Shown: positions 27,638 through 37,815, counted from the first letter of the stretch. The stretch is DNA of 64,000 nt from Pseudoalteromonas luteoviolacea DSM 6061 (GCF_001625655.1 NZ_AUYB01000013.1:62001-126000); one strand, 5' to 3'. Program-made: numbers and translations. The notes: generated by a model from the letters alone, not told the origin.

Positions 27638-29263
27638 CTATAAATATTTACTTAAATACTTTTTCATTATTGGATCATGCTGCGCCATTTCCCGTTGCTC
27701 CTCCAAAATATCATTTAACATTTGGTAAGAGGTCAGTGGGTTTGCCAACACAACTCTGAACACAACCGTTGGCTGATTATCATACTGTTCTGGAGTCAAA
27801 CGCGTTCTTGAAACAAACGAACGACCCGTTTCACGTTGTCGCTTCTGCATGCTCGCCGTTAATCGATTCAAGGCTGCATATATGTCCAGCTTTTCTTGCT
27901 CATCCGCATGTTCAAGCGCACCTTTTATCGCCTTAGGTACATAACGGTATGTAAGTAGGCATAACTCAGGCTGTGAAATAAGTTCAAAGTCCTCTTGTTT
28001 AGTAATCAGATCGGCAAAGTACTGTGCTTTTTCAATACTCTGATCAATTAGCATTTCATACCCTTTACGGCCAATGACTTGCAAACAAGCATGAACTAAC
28101 ATTGCCATACCAGGGCGACTTCCCTCTAGAGTATGACTACCCAAATCTTTTGAACCTTTACGCAAAATGTATTCTGCGTGATGTTCAATTACATCGGTTG
28201 CAGCAGGGTCCTTAAACAGCACAATCCCAGCCCCCATAGGCACATACATTTGCTTATGCGCATCAATGGTTACTGAATCTGCTTTTTCGATACCTGATAA
28301 CAAATGCCGGTATGTATTAGACAATAAAGTCGCTCCACCCCAAGCAGCATCTACATGGAAATGGCAATTAAGCTCCTCACACAGCTGAGCCATATCATTC
28401 AATGGGTCAATATTGCCTGTTTCGGTTGTGCCTGCCACACCAACAATGGCCATGACCTTAATGCCTTGAGACTCTAGTTCCAATGCCTTCTCACGCATCG
28501 CAACCATGTCTACCTTATTGTTTTTGTCAGTACCTATTGCGATGAAGTTATCTCGCCCGATACCAAGTACATCAGCCGCTTTGCCTAACGAATAATGCCC
28601 TCGTTCTGATACCAATACAGCAAGCCCTTTATAGCCATAGTGCATCATGGCTGCAAACATTCCTTGCGATGATATCCCCTTAAAGTCGCCATCAGCTTTG
28701 AGTAATCGGTTTCTTGCAATCCATAAAGCAGTGATATTGGCTACGGTACCGCCCGAACAAAATGCACCCAATGCATTTTTAGCACTGTGCATCCACTTTT
28801 GATAAAAGGTTTCACTTTGGCCATAGGTTAAGTGATGCATCATCCCAAGGACTTGTCTTTCAAGTGGAGTGAACGCTTTGGATGTTTCAATTTTTACCAA
28901 ATTCTGGTTCAGGCCAACCATCAACTTGGATAGTGGTAGTAAAAAGTGCGGTAATGCCGAGGTCATATGACCAATAAAGCTTGGTGACGCGGTGTGAACC
29001 GAATGCGCCACTAATTGCTCCATGATATCTTGAGCATAATCCGAAACAAAAGTCGGCTCTTCAGGAATAGAAGCAGATTGAAAATCTTTTTCTATTTCGT
29101 GTAATGGCTTTTCAACAGCAGCAATGTTCTCATTCAAAAACCCAGCAAGGTTATGTGAGATTTCTTGTTCTATTTTACTGAGTGTAGAGCCTGGCGCTTC
29201 TGGTACGGTAAAGATTCGCATTAAGCTTTCTTCAGAAGCGACTGCACAACGCTTTGGACCCAT
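27638..29263 (-). CDS. panP: PLP-dependent aspartate 1-decarboxylase, PanP-type
   Basis: A pyridoxal-phosphate decarboxylase of the glutamate/aromatic amino-acid decarboxylase fold, about 541 residues. The PLP lysine is in VTIDAHKQMYVPMGAG and the cofactor-binding segments are CSGGTVANITALW and HVDAAWGGATLLS. The N-terminal half (IRIFTVPEAP-like opening, SVHTASPSFIGHMTSALP, KIETSKAFTPLERQVLGM) matches, from memory, the Vibrio/Alteromonas PanP family, which makes beta-alanine in organisms lacking PanD. panB and panC, which need this product, are in the window. The start is ATG at 29263 after a GGGA. A TTG at 29275 is weaker. Confidence 0.87.
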   Translation of the reverse strand: MGPKRCAVASEESLMRIFTVPEAPGSTLSKIEQEISHNLAGFLNENIAAVEKPLHEIEKDFQSASIPEEPTFVSDYAQDIMEQLVAHSVHTASPSFIGHMTSALPHFLLPLSKLMVGLNQNLVKIETSKAFTPLERQVLGMMHHLTYGQSETFYQKWMHSAKNALGAFCSGGTVANITALWIARNRLLKADGDFKGISSQGMFAAMMHYGYKGLAVLVSERGHYSLGKAADVLGIGRDNFIAIGTDKNNKVDMVAMREKALELESQGIKVMAIVGVAGTTETGNIDPLNDMAQLCEELNCHFHVDAAWGGATLLSNTYRHLLSGIEKADSVTIDAHKQMYVPMGAGIVLFKDPAATDVIEHHAEYILRKGSKDLGSHTLEGSRPGMAMLVHACLQVIGRKGYEMLIDQSIEKAQYFADLITKQEDFELISQPELCLLTYRYVPKAIKGALEHADEQEKLDIYAALNRLTASMQKRQRETGRSFVSRTRLTPEQYDNQPTVVFRVVLANPLTSYQMLNDILEEQREMAQHDPIMKKYLSKYL

Positions 29264-29555
29264 TCTAATTCCCAATCACAAAAGAGTAAGTAGATGTGTG
29301 CGCCTCGAGGCTGCGTCTGATAGGCACATCTACCTTGCTAATTTATTACGAAATGACTAACTCTACTTTAAAGTTGCGGGAAAGTCTGCAAATGAGCAGC
29401 AAAAAAGTAAGCTAAAAGGCTATTTTCTGTATAAATAGCTGAAATAGAGCTTTTTAGGAACATAATGCATCACCATTTCATGAAATACTTTGTAAAAACT
29501 CATCCAAGCCTATAAAATTTGCAATATTGTTAATGCTTAGGCAATCGGAACTGCA

Positions 29556-31442
29556 ATGAAAAAATGGAACTTTGCTCATCGTACCCTCTCTTTCACTTGG
29601 GTATTAGTGGGCTTTCTTACTTTCGTTATATCGCTGGCGGGTTACGTTTACTATACCTACCACAACACCAAAACAGTAATAATGGAAGAAATCGATGAAA
29701 CCCTGCGCATCGCGGCACAAAGCGCCAACCTCTTTGTTGGTGCGGATTATCACGATAACCTCAATAACATCAACGATGAAGAATTTAAGCAAGCCAGTGA
29801 GCAGCTCACCAAATTAGCACAGGCTGTTGGAGTGGAATACGTCTATACCATGGTATATGACTCTCCCCATGTTCGTTTTACAGCATCCAGTTATACAGTA
29901 GATGATATCACCAATGGTAACATCACCATGTATAGAGACATCTACCCAGAGGCAACAACAACCAACAAAGGCGCCTTTCGCTCCACCAAGGAAGTTTTTG
30001 AAGTCTCTGTTGATAAGTGGGGGCATTTTAAAACTATTTTCGTACCCCATATAACACCGAAAGGGCAAATATACTTAACCGGTGCCGATATCACGATATC
30101 TCATATCGAATCGCAGCTCCAAGACAACGTGACGCAAGCAGCGTTATCCGCAAGTTTTTTCTTTTGTATTGCTTTGCTTGTTGCTGGTATGTATCTGTTA
30201 GTATACCGACGCGCATTGACGACAGACGCAAGAACTGGATTTGCCAACCGCTTAGCCTTAGAGCAAGACTTGCTTAGAGCTAAACGCCAACATTTAAGCC
30301 TTGCGATTATCTCTATTTGCGAGCTTGAGGAAATTATTAGCTTTTACGGCGCAGCGGTGGGTGACAAAGTTATTCAAAATGTGATGAGCTACTTTCAGAG
30401 TTTTACAAAACCTTTTAAGGTTTATCGACTGGCCACCTCAAAACTCGTATTAATGTGCGACACACCAAACGGTGAACACTATTTGAATAATTTAATCTCA
30501 GAATTCCCTTTTTCTAGGCCAATTTTAGAAGAGCCTCTTTTGTATATTCAGCTCAAAGCGGGTATTGCAAAAGGCAACAAAGGTCTACTTTTAGAAAATG
30601 CATTCATTGCTTGTCGCCAAGCTCAGCAGTTGCACCAGACGACATATATTTATGGCCAGCAAACTCAAAAAACCAAATTACTACAAGAGTCTAATTTGGC
30701 CATTGCAAAAACAGTGCAAAGTGCTTTTGATCAGCACAGGATAATTCCTTATTTCACTCCAAGAGCACGCATCAACGATGGTAAAATTGTGCAATACCAC
30801 TGTGCTCCACGCGTACTCACAGAGCAAGGTGTTATCCTTAAATCTCAAGCTTTTGGAGAAGTCATTAAGCACTCGCGTCTCAATTCACAGCTCACCAAAC
30901 AAATGCTGGAGTTGTGCGTCACTCAATTTAGAAAGACGAACATAGCGTGGAGTCTTGCGCTTACTCCCCAAGATTTAAGCGATCCACAAATGATGGAAAG
31001 TATTAACCAAGCCATCAATCGCTACCCGCAACCAAACTTGATCACATTTGAATTAGACGAGCAAGCACTTATCAGCCAGTTTAATGACATGTCAGCTATC
31101 ATCAGTATTTTGCGAAGCAAGGGCGTTAATATTCTTGTGAACTCACGAAACAGTGGCCTTCTTACTATTAGCCGCATGTTAAAAATGTCGATTAATGCGG
31201 TAAAACTTGAAGAAACACTTGTTGAACAACTCGCTGATAACCCTCAGGTTAAAGGACTGGTAAAGCACATTGGTGAGCAGTGTAAAGATAGCCAAATATC
31301 TTTGGTTGTGTCCGGTATTACCAATAAAGCGCAGTTACAACAGCTCAAGGAAACCCATATTACCATGTTTGAGGGTTCTTATATTGGCGCAGCAGCACCA
31401 CACATTAAAGAGCAGCAAGAAACGCCTATTTTTGACAATTAA
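29556..31442 (+). CDS. Membrane protein with degenerate GGDEF and EAL domains (CsrD-like)
   Basis: A 628-residue protein with an N-terminal membrane helix (about residues 12-33), a periplasmic sensor region of about 165 residues and a second helix near 200-220. GGDEF and EAL folds follow. The GGDEF active site is replaced by ATSKL (about residues 293-297). The EAL motif is replaced by APRVL (about 417-421), and downstream metal ligands are also missing. Catalysis in either direction therefore looks lost. E. coli CsrD has the same two-helix, double-degenerate layout and targets CsrB/C RNA for decay, so a similar regulatory role is possible but unproved. The terminator directly after its stop is shared with the convergent trmB-like gene. 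Confidence 0.82.
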   Translation: MKKWNFAHRTLSFTWVLVGFLTFVISLAGYVYYTYHNTKTVIMEEIDETLRIAAQSANLFVGADYHDNLNNINDEEFKQASEQLTKLAQAVGVEYVYTMVYDSPHVRFTASSYTVDDITNGNITMYRDIYPEATTTNKGAFRSTKEVFEVSVDKWGHFKTIFVPHITPKGQIYLTGADITISHIESQLQDNVTQAALSASFFFCIALLVAGMYLLVYRRALTTDARTGFANRLALEQDLLRAKRQHLSLAIISICELEEIISFYGAAVGDKVIQNVMSYFQSFTKPFKVYRLATSKLVLMCDTPNGEHYLNNLISEFPFSRPILEEPLLYIQLKAGIAKGNKGLLLENAFIACRQAQQLHQTTYIYGQQTQKTKLLQESNLAIAKTVQSAFDQHRIIPYFTPRARINDGKIVQYHCAPRVLTEQGVILKSQAFGEVIKHSRLNSQLTKQMLELCVTQFRKTNIAWSLALTPQDLSDPQMMESINQAINRYPQPNLITFELDEQALISQFNDMSAIISILRSKGVNILVNSRNSGLLTISRMLKMSINAVKLEETLVEQLADNPQVKGLVKHIGEQCKDSQISLVVSGITNKAQLQQLKETHITMFEGSYIGAAAPHIKEQQETPIFDN

Positions 31443-31462
31443 AAGGCACCTTAAGGTGCCTT
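31443..31462. terminator. Bidirectional terminator
   Basis: AAGGCACC, TTAA loop, GGTGCCTT: a perfect 8-bp stem with A/T tails. It lies between the convergent GGDEF/EAL and TrmB-like genes. Confidence 0.88.
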
Positions 31463-31471
31463 CTTAACTGG

Positions 31472-32137
31472 CTAAATCTCTACTACCAAGCGTGTACTAG
31501 ACTGCCCACTTGCCCAATATTTTCGTTCAAACGGCGTGATTGCATCGTCGCTGTGATAAGGCTGGGCACTTGCTTTAACACCTGCCAATTGCAGAGCATG
31601 CGCAAACTCTTTGACATAAATATCCCAATTACTGCGCACCTCTAAACACCCTCCTAACTTGACGATATATGGGAAAACAGCGGCTCCATGCCATCGACGC
31701 TGAATATGCTTAGATTTAGGCCAAGGGTTTGGATAAAGCAGGTAATGATGTGTCGGTTGCCAGTTCGCGTCACAGGCCAAACGCCAAAAGTCATTCAAGT
31801 CCGCTTGCACTAAAATGTACTGTCCATGCTCATCCTGCTTGTACTCCACATCGTGCTTATCTAGTCGGTGGGAAGATTTGTCGATACCAATTACGAGCGC
31901 ATCAGGGTGTAATTTTGCCAAGTTAGCTGTGCTCTCACCAACCCCACAACAAGAGTCCAAAATAATTGGCCCGTTAAAAGCCTGTACCTTTTCATTTACT
32001 TCATTAAATGCTTTTAAGGTATGCTCTGCGATGGGCTTTTTGAACTCTGAATTAAGATGCTTTTGGACGATTTCATCCAGCTTTTCATGCAGTTCAGTCT
32101 GATTAGTGGTGATACTTCGAGAGTTTGCGTCAGCCAT
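31472..32137 (-). CDS. TrmB-like SAM-dependent methyltransferase
   Basis: A 221-residue class I methyltransferase of the TrmB (tRNA guanine-N7) family. The SAM-binding loop is ILDSCCGVGESTANLAKLHP with acidic partners in VIGIDKSSHRL. YPNPWPKSKHIQRRWHG is the family's FPDPWxKxxHxKRR catalytic motif with Tyr and Asn substitutions at the first and third positions. TPFERKYWASGQSSTRL ends the protein like TrmB's substrate motif. The substitutions and low overall likeness suggest a paralogue, with the standard trmB elsewhere in the genome. The tRNA target is therefore uncertain. Confidence 0.8.
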   Translation of the reverse strand: MADANSRSITTNQTELHEKLDEIVQKHLNSEFKKPIAEHTLKAFNEVNEKVQAFNGPIILDSCCGVGESTANLAKLHPDALVIGIDKSSHRLDKHDVEYKQDEHGQYILVQADLNDFWRLACDANWQPTHHYLLYPNPWPKSKHIQRRWHGAAVFPYIVKLGGCLEVRSNWDIYVKEFAHALQLAGVKASAQPYHSDDAITPFERKYWASGQSSTRLVVEI

Positions 32138-32360
32138 GATACTCGTATTTTTATCTGTAAATGGGCCAATTTTAGAAGCTTGGAGAGTAAAGTAAATAGC
32201 GTATTGTCAAATTAATAGGGCTGTGCAGGCGATTCTTTAGACTGGTCGTCAAATTAAATACTCTTTTGTTCCTACTGGGATATATTTGCTATCAGTTTCA
32301 TGGCCGATTGAAGAGCACAATAATTTTGTGTCCCCAAACAGCCATGTAGAACAGTAAGAC

Positions 32361-33746
32361 TTATCTTACATAAACATACGACGTATGCTGAGATACATAC
32401 GAGCTAATGTTTGTTGATTTGTATATGCTTGAGAAACCATAGATATTTTGGTAGTTAAGCATAGAATAATCACTACCAGAACCTGAACAACCTGAGTTCT
32501 CATGCCAGAATAGTCTGTATCTTCTCTCGCCCGACTCTCCAGGGATTAGACCCAGTGTTTCTTGTAATGGCATACAGTTAGCCTGTTTTAATACCGCAAT
32601 ATCAGCAATCGCGTATGCTCCATTTGCTGTAGGCGCTGTGATCATTAACTCTTGGAACGTATCTTTGATAGTTTTCCAGTGCGCATCAGGTAAGTAGTAG
32701 TTATCATCAAATGACGTGATGTTCTGCGCCTCTACAAAAAAGCCAGTCAGATCATTTGGCCAGCCATTGTAGTTTTTATTTGGTACAAACCTAAGACTCA
32801 CAAGCATCCAACCACCGCCTTGATATTCCATATCACAGTAGGTTGTAAACTCGCTTAATCCACCTTCACCATCTACATCAAGCTTGTAATAACCCGACTG
32901 AGCAGAAGGATCTGAGCTTAGAATAGCCTGACAACTTTGTGGTGCAGGCACACTTGGCTCACGTACATTCAAGTTTGCTCGAATGGTCATGGTATCTCCA
33001 CCTAAGGTGGTAATATCCTGCGCAAATAAGTGCTCATTCAATTCAAGTACATTAATTACTTCAGTCGTATGGGTTACTTCCGAGTCACTCGATTGCTCTT
33101 CTTGTAATTGAATATCATGTGTACCAACTGAAGTAAGCTGATCCGTTACTCTCGCTTGGTCCAGTTTATAGTTAATTCCTGAATCTAAAGCACCTGCATT
33201 ATTCGGCGCATAGACTGCTAAATAAGCAACTTTTTGGGCTGTTGTTGATTTGCTACTTTCTTGATACTGAACTTGCGCGTTAAAGCCTTCTCGGGTGACG
33301 TGACTCGCTCTCGCTGTGTATGGCTCTGTACCATTAAGCACTTGACCCGTTAAAAATACATATGGCACCTGCGGCATCTTTTCTTGGAAAGAAACCATTT
33401 TGCTCGCAGCATCAAGATCAATAACGCCTACTTCCCAAATAGAACCATCCTGCTGTTGATGACGACCAATGCCCATTACCATCGTTGGAACGGTTTCATC
33501 TTGGTGAGCACCATCTAAATAAGACCACTCAGAAAATTTAACTGCCACAGTGCCATCGTTATTGTCTACGACAGATACGGTACCTGGACTTACATCATTC
33601 AAAGTTGGCACACCTGTGAAAATAGCCTGCTGTGCGCTTTTGTTCACAGCAATGCCTTGGTCATTCACTTGGTTGGTTTGCAGTTCCACCGCTTGAGCGG
33701 TAAAAACTGAAGAAATGCATAGAGCAAGTAGAGTTTTTTTAGTCAT
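32361..33746 (-). CDS. Secreted protein with lectin-like and fibrinogen-like domains
   Basis: A 461-residue exported protein. The signal peptide covers residues 1-19 (MTKKTLLALCISSVFTAQA). A central region (about 95-185: MVSFQEKMPQVPYVFLTGQ, ASHVTREGFNAQVQY) has the look of an H-type lectin repeat. The C-terminal part (about 275-461) starts SCQAILSS...GYYKLDVDG and reaches TTYCDMEYQGGGWMLVSLRF, the signature opening of fibrinogen-related domains. These domains bind acetylated sugars in animals. It has its own monocistronic context. The fibrinogen call rests on one motif; the lectin call is weaker. The final tail is short and lacks an obvious sorting motif. Confidence 0.6.
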   Translation of the reverse strand: MTKKTLLALCISSVFTAQAVELQTNQVNDQGIAVNKSAQQAIFTGVPTLNDVSPGTVSVVDNNDGTVAVKFSEWSYLDGAHQDETVPTMVMGIGRHQQQDGSIWEVGVIDLDAASKMVSFQEKMPQVPYVFLTGQVLNGTEPYTARASHVTREGFNAQVQYQESSKSTTAQKVAYLAVYAPNNAGALDSGINYKLDQARVTDQLTSVGTHDIQLQEEQSSDSEVTHTTEVINVLELNEHLFAQDITTLGGDTMTIRANLNVREPSVPAPQSCQAILSSDPSAQSGYYKLDVDGEGGLSEFTTYCDMEYQGGGWMLVSLRFVPNKNYNGWPNDLTGFFVEAQNITSFDDNYYLPDAHWKTIKDTFQELMITAPTANGAYAIADIAVLKQANCMPLQETLGLIPGESGERRYRLFWHENSGCSGSGSDYSMLNYQNIYGFSSIYKSTNISSYVSQHTSYVYVR

Positions 33747-34009
33747 CTTTATTCCCTCTGACTATTGGTTGGTAATTTATTATTCCGATGGCCAAATTAT
33801 ACTGTTAACCTTCATATTAAACTACAGACTCACTCATAAAGCATTGAATTATAGAAAAAAGTACCGGTTATAGTTTGCAGCAACATTTAAATTAGAGTAT
33901 TAGCACTAAATATTTTTACCAATAAGATCGTTGCTGTTATGAAGAGAAAAGTTAGAAGGGTTATTTTGAGGGAGTTGACTGTATTGAGAACGATATATCT
34001 TGTTATAGA
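33747..34009. other. Intergenic region upstream of the lectin-like gene
   Basis: About 260 AT-rich bases between the start of the secreted-protein gene and the terminator of the ABC exporter operon. No RNA gene, repeat or convincing promoter hexamers were found. Confidence 0.3.
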
Positions 34010-34032
34010 GCACCGCCTATTGTGGGCGGTGC
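34010..34032 (-). terminator. Hairpin after the ABC exporter operon
   Basis: GCACCGCC, 7-base loop, GGCGGTGC form a perfect 8-bp GC-rich stem, 15 bases past the permease stop. The T-run is weak. Confidence 0.65.
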
Positions 34033-34046
34033 CAAACAGGTAAATA

Positions 34047-34820
34047 CTAGTGTCTCAAACCAACACCACGTTTAATCAGTGTCAATGCAATCGTAAACAG
34101 CACTGAAATAAAGCCAATCAATACCCCAAAAGCGACATAGATATTGACGTCAGAAACACCTAAAAAGCCATATCTGAATGCATTAACCATATAGATGATT
34201 GGGTTGATCTGTGACACACCTTGCCAAAACTCAGGCAATAATTGGATTGAGTAAAAAACCCCACCTAGGTAGGTCAAAGGCGTTAACACAAATGTTGGAA
34301 TAATACTGATATCATCAAAGCTATTTGCGTAAACAGCATTGATTAAGCCACCTAAAGCAAACACCGCTGAAGTTAATACCACCGTCGCCACAATCACCGC
34401 AATATTATGAATTTGAATATCTACAAAAAACAAACTCACGATGCTCACGATAAGGCCCACCAGCATGCCTCGTGCCATGCCGCCACCCATATAACCAAGT
34501 ACAATAATGTAATTAGGCACTGGTGCAACTAACAGTTCTTCAATGCTTTTTTGAAACTTAGTCGAATAAAAGCTCGAAGCCACATTAGAATAAGAGTTGG
34601 TGATCACCGACATCATGATAAGACCGGGAACAATAAACTCCATATAACCAAAGCCACCCATTTCACCAATTCGAGAGCCGATTAAACTGCCGAAAATAAT
34701 AAAGTAGAGCGTCATGGTAATTGCCGGTGGCACCAGTGTTTGCACCCAGATCCGCAAAAAACGAATACACTCTTTAATCCAGATACTTTTCAGTGCCACT
34801 CGATATTTTACAATACTCAT
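34047..34820 (-). CDS. yadH: ABC-2 type transporter permease (YadH-like)
   Basis: A 257-residue inner-membrane permease with six hydrophobic segments. It shows the YadH-type opening RFLRIWVQTLVPPAITMTLYF, the GGFGYMEFIVPGLIMMSVI segment and the ABC-2 signature region LTYLGGVFYSIQLLPEFWQ. It pairs with the ATPase gene directly upstream, whose stop overlaps its start by 4 bases. Such YadGH exporters have no firmly known substrate. Confidence 0.93.
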   Translation of the reverse strand: MSIVKYRVALKSIWIKECIRFLRIWVQTLVPPAITMTLYFIIFGSLIGSRIGEMGGFGYMEFIVPGLIMMSVITNSYSNVASSFYSTKFQKSIEELLVAPVPNYIIVLGYMGGGMARGMLVGLIVSIVSLFFVDIQIHNIAVIVATVVLTSAVFALGGLINAVYANSFDDISIIPTFVLTPLTYLGGVFYSIQLLPEFWQGVSQINPIIYMVNAFRYGFLGVSDVNIYVAFGVLIGFISVLFTIALTLIKRGVGLRH

Positions 34821-35737
34821 TTACTGCGCCCCTGCTCTAATAGACCAACAAATAGCTCCTCCAATCGATTCGCTTTATTTCTCATACTCAGCACGGTATT
34901 GCCCTGTTCGCTAAGTTGAGTAAACACCCCGTTTAAGCCTTGTGACTTTTCGACCTCTACTTCGAGCGTATGATCGTCAACAAGACTAAACTGATAGCCC
35001 TCAAGTGACACAGGCTTAATTGGCGCCTGTAAGTCCAGAACAAACGTCTCTTTGTCTAACTTAGCGAGTAGCGCCTTAATTGTGGTGTGCTCAACAATAA
35101 CCCCTTTATCAATGATGGCGATATTGCGACACAATAACTCGGCTTCTTCTAAATAGTGCGTGGTCAGAATAATCGTCACACCCTGACTGTTGATTTCACG
35201 TAAGAAATCCCACATAGAGCGTCTTAATTCAATATCAACACCTGCAGTTGGTTCATCCAAAATCAGCAGTTTTGGTTCATGCATCAAAGCTCGGGCTATC
35301 ATCAAGCGGCGTTTCATACCTCCTGATAAGGTACGCGCTTGCTTGTCTTTTTTATCAAATAAACCTAATTGCTTCAGATACTTTTCAGCGCGTTCATGGG
35401 CCACTTGGCGCGGTACACCATAATAACCAGCTTGATTTACTAAGATCTGATTCAGCGTTTCAAACTGACTGAAATTGAATTCCTGCGGAACAAGGCCAAG
35501 CTCAGATTTAGCAGCTTCTAGCGCTGAATCTATTGAGTGGCCAAATACCGTCACTTCGCCTTCAGTTTTATTGACCAGTGAAGCTATCACGCCAATAGTC
35601 GTCGATTTTCCGGCCCCATTTGGACCAAGCAGCGCAAAAAAGTCGCCCTGCTGTACTTCTAAATCAATCCCTTTTACAGCTTCGACACCGTTTTTATAGA
35701 CTTTTCGCAAGCCTTTTATACTTAATGCAGTTGTCAT
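34817..35737 (-). CDS. yadG: ABC transporter ATP-binding protein (YadG-like)
   Basis: A 306-residue ATPase that energises the adjacent ABC-2 permease. Walker A is GPNGAGKST (about residue 37), the signature is LSGGMKRR, Walker B is LLILDEPTAGVD, and the switch histidine lies in ILTTHYLEEAE. The C-terminal 90 residues form the usual extension of this subfamily. Its end overlaps the permease start (ATGA), so the two are co-translated. Confidence 0.94.
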   Translation of the reverse strand: MTTALSIKGLRKVYKNGVEAVKGIDLEVQQGDFFALLGPNGAGKSTTIGVIASLVNKTEGEVTVFGHSIDSALEAAKSELGLVPQEFNFSQFETLNQILVNQAGYYGVPRQVAHERAEKYLKQLGLFDKKDKQARTLSGGMKRRLMIARALMHEPKLLILDEPTAGVDIELRRSMWDFLREINSQGVTIILTTHYLEEAELLCRNIAIIDKGVIVEHTTIKALLAKLDKETFVLDLQAPIKPVSLEGYQFSLVDDHTLEVEVEKSQGLNGVFTQLSEQGNTVLSMRNKANRLEELFVGLLEQGRSK

Positions 35738-35778
35738 GTATTTTGGATCCCCAATCCCCTAGATGTGTTTCACTTTAT

Positions 35779-36396
35779 TTAATCGCCATAACCCCAACGT
35801 TTAGCGAGTGTGTGTTCAATATTCAAATGGTCCAAAATGCGCGCCACCATAAAATCCACGAGATCTTCAATTGACTGTGGTTGGTGATAAAAGCCCGGAG
35901 CGGCTGGCATAATCGTCACGCCTAGCTGGCTAAGTTTAAGCATGTTTTCCAAGTGGATTGGACTAAATGGCGTTTCACGAGGCACTAAAATCAATTGCCC
36001 TCGCTCTTTAATCACCACGTCTGCTGCACGCTCCAGTAAATTATCTGAAGCACCCAGCGCAATGGCTGACACACTGCCCGCACTGCATGGACATACCACC
36101 ATTTTTTTAGGTGCAGCCGAGCCAGAAGCCACCGGACTAAACCAGTTGTCTTTACCAAATACTTTTATCTGTCCATCTTTGGCTTTGCAAAGCGCACTTA
36201 ATTGTTCCGTGGCTTTTTCTTCATTGCCAGACAGCTTGACATTAGACTCTGTATCTAACACCACTCGCGCAGCACTAGATATAAGTACATATACTTGATA
36301 ATCAAGTTCAACAAGCACTTCTAATAAGCGCAAGCCATAAGGTGCACCTGAAGCACCACTAAATGCTAACGTGATGGGATCTTTATATTTTGACAT
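35779..36396 (-). CDS. ubiX: Flavin prenyltransferase UbiX
   Basis: A 205-residue enzyme that prenylates FMN to make the cofactor of UbiD, the decarboxylase of ubiquinone synthesis. The flavoprotein opening [44 protein letters not shown] and [20 protein letters not shown] are diagnostic. It follows mpl by 4 bases and is likely co-transcribed with it, an arrangement seen in related genomes. Confidence 0.95.
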   Translation of the reverse strand: MSKYKDPITLAFSGASGAPYGLRLLEVLVELDYQVYVLISSAARVVLDTESNVKLSGNEEKATEQLSALCKAKDGQIKVFGKDNWFSPVASGSAAPKKMVVCPCSAGSVSAIALGASDNLLERAADVVIKERGQLILVPRETPFSPIHLENMLKLSQLGVTIMPAAPGFYHQPQSIEDLVDFMVARILDHLNIEHTLAKRWGYGD

Positions 36397-36400
36397 GTGA

Positions 36401-37750
36401 TTATGACATTACCTTGTTAAGCTCAGCGATTAAGGCATCATGTATGCCATTAAACCCGCCGTTACTCATGATTAATATATGTTGGTTAGGCTTAGCTTGC
36501 TTTACTACCTGCGCCACAATGTCATCGGTGCTTGAAAAACACTGACGCCCCGCTTTATCCGCCGCGTCTTGAAGAGACCAAGACAAGCCCTCAGGTTCAT
36601 AGACGAATGCTTTGTCAGCTGCCTCGAGTGCATTCATCAACGTCTCCTGATGAACCCCCATTTTCATGGTATTGGAGCGAGGCTCAAGAATCGCAATAAT
36701 TTCTTCATTCCCGACTTTGGCTCTAAGGCCTGCAAGCGTTGTTTCAATCGCTGTAGGATGGTGAGCAAAATCATCATAGACGCAAATGTTTGCAATCTCA
36801 GCTTTCAGCTCCATGCGCCTTTTCGGGGATTTAAATTCACCCAGTGCTTCGATGCTCGCACTCACAGGAATACCTACATGCCGTGCAGCAGCAATCGCCA
36901 TAATGGCATTTTTTACATTGTGCTCACCAATTGCTTGCCAGTTCACTTCACCAACAACGTCTCCTTCCAGCACGACTTTAAATCGACTGCCATCTGGATT
37001 GATTAGTTGATACGACCAATCTTTCCCTAACGATTCTTTTTGACTCCAAAAACCGCGTTCAATGACTTCATTGATTGCAATGTCTTGCGCTGGGTAAATG
37101 GCTTTGCCTTGGCCTGGCAAGGTTCTTATTAGGTGATGGAACTGAGTTTGAATTGCACTTAAATCTGCAAAGATATCTGCATGATCAAACTCAAGGTTAT
37201 TCAAAATCAGCGTACGTGGTAAGTAGTGCACAAACTTACTGCGCTTATCGAAAAACGCAGTGTCATATTCGTCCGCTTCGATGACAAAAAATGGCGTATC
37301 GCTCACTCGTGCTGACACACCAAAGTTTTGAACAATACCACCAATTAAAAATCCAGGCTTTAACCCCGCGTACTCAAGTAGCCAAGCCAACATACTGGCT
37401 GTGGTAGTCTTGCCATGAGTACCAGCCACCGCCAATACCCAAGCATCTTGTAAAACATGGTGCTTTAACCATTCAGGCCCTGATGTATAAGGTAGGCCTT
37501 TCTCTAATACATATTCAACACACGGATTGCCGCGGCTCATTGCGTTACCGATCACAACTACATCCGGCTGAGGTTCCAACTGCGCCGGGTCGTAGCCCTG
37601 AGTCAGCTCAATACCCAAAGATTCAAGTTGTGTACTCATTGGCGGGTAAACGTTTTGATCTGAGCCAGTCACTTTGTGGCCCAAAGATTGTGCGATGGCT
37701 GCAATACCACCCATAAAGGTGCCGCAGATCCCAAGGATATGAATATGCAT
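36401..37750 (-). CDS. mpl: UDP-MurNAc:L-alanyl-gamma-D-glutamyl-meso-diaminopimelate ligase
   Basis: Recycles murein tripeptide by joining it to UDP-MurNAc. It is a 449-residue Mur-ligase. The N-terminal Rossmann region is [22 protein letters not shown], the ATP loop is [18 protein letters not shown], and [13 protein letters not shown] and [16 protein letters not shown] are conserved. The [14 protein letters not shown] segment and length separate it from MurC. It heads a unit with ubiX. A palindrome at 37816-37836 lies upstream of its start. Confidence 0.96.
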   Translation of the reverse strand: MHIHILGICGTFMGGIAAIAQSLGHKVTGSDQNVYPPMSTQLESLGIELTQGYDPAQLEPQPDVVVIGNAMSRGNPCVEYVLEKGLPYTSGPEWLKHHVLQDAWVLAVAGTHGKTTTASMLAWLLEYAGLKPGFLIGGIVQNFGVSARVSDTPFFVIEADEYDTAFFDKRSKFVHYLPRTLILNNLEFDHADIFADLSAIQTQFHHLIRTLPGQGKAIYPAQDIAINEVIERGFWSQKESLGKDWSYQLINPDGSRFKVVLEGDVVGEVNWQAIGEHNVKNAIMAIAAARHVGIPVSASIEALGEFKSPKRRMELKAEIANICVYDDFAHHPTAIETTLAGLRAKVGNEEIIAILEPRSNTMKMGVHQETLMNALEAADKAFVYEPEGLSWSLQDAADKAGRQCFSSTDDIVAQVVKQAKPNQHILIMSNGGFNGIHDALIAELNKVMS

Positions 37751-37815
37751 AAGTTCAGCTAGTTATTAAATTTGCCCTTAGGGTAACACACTCCCATGAG
37801 CCTAGGCTGACTTTG

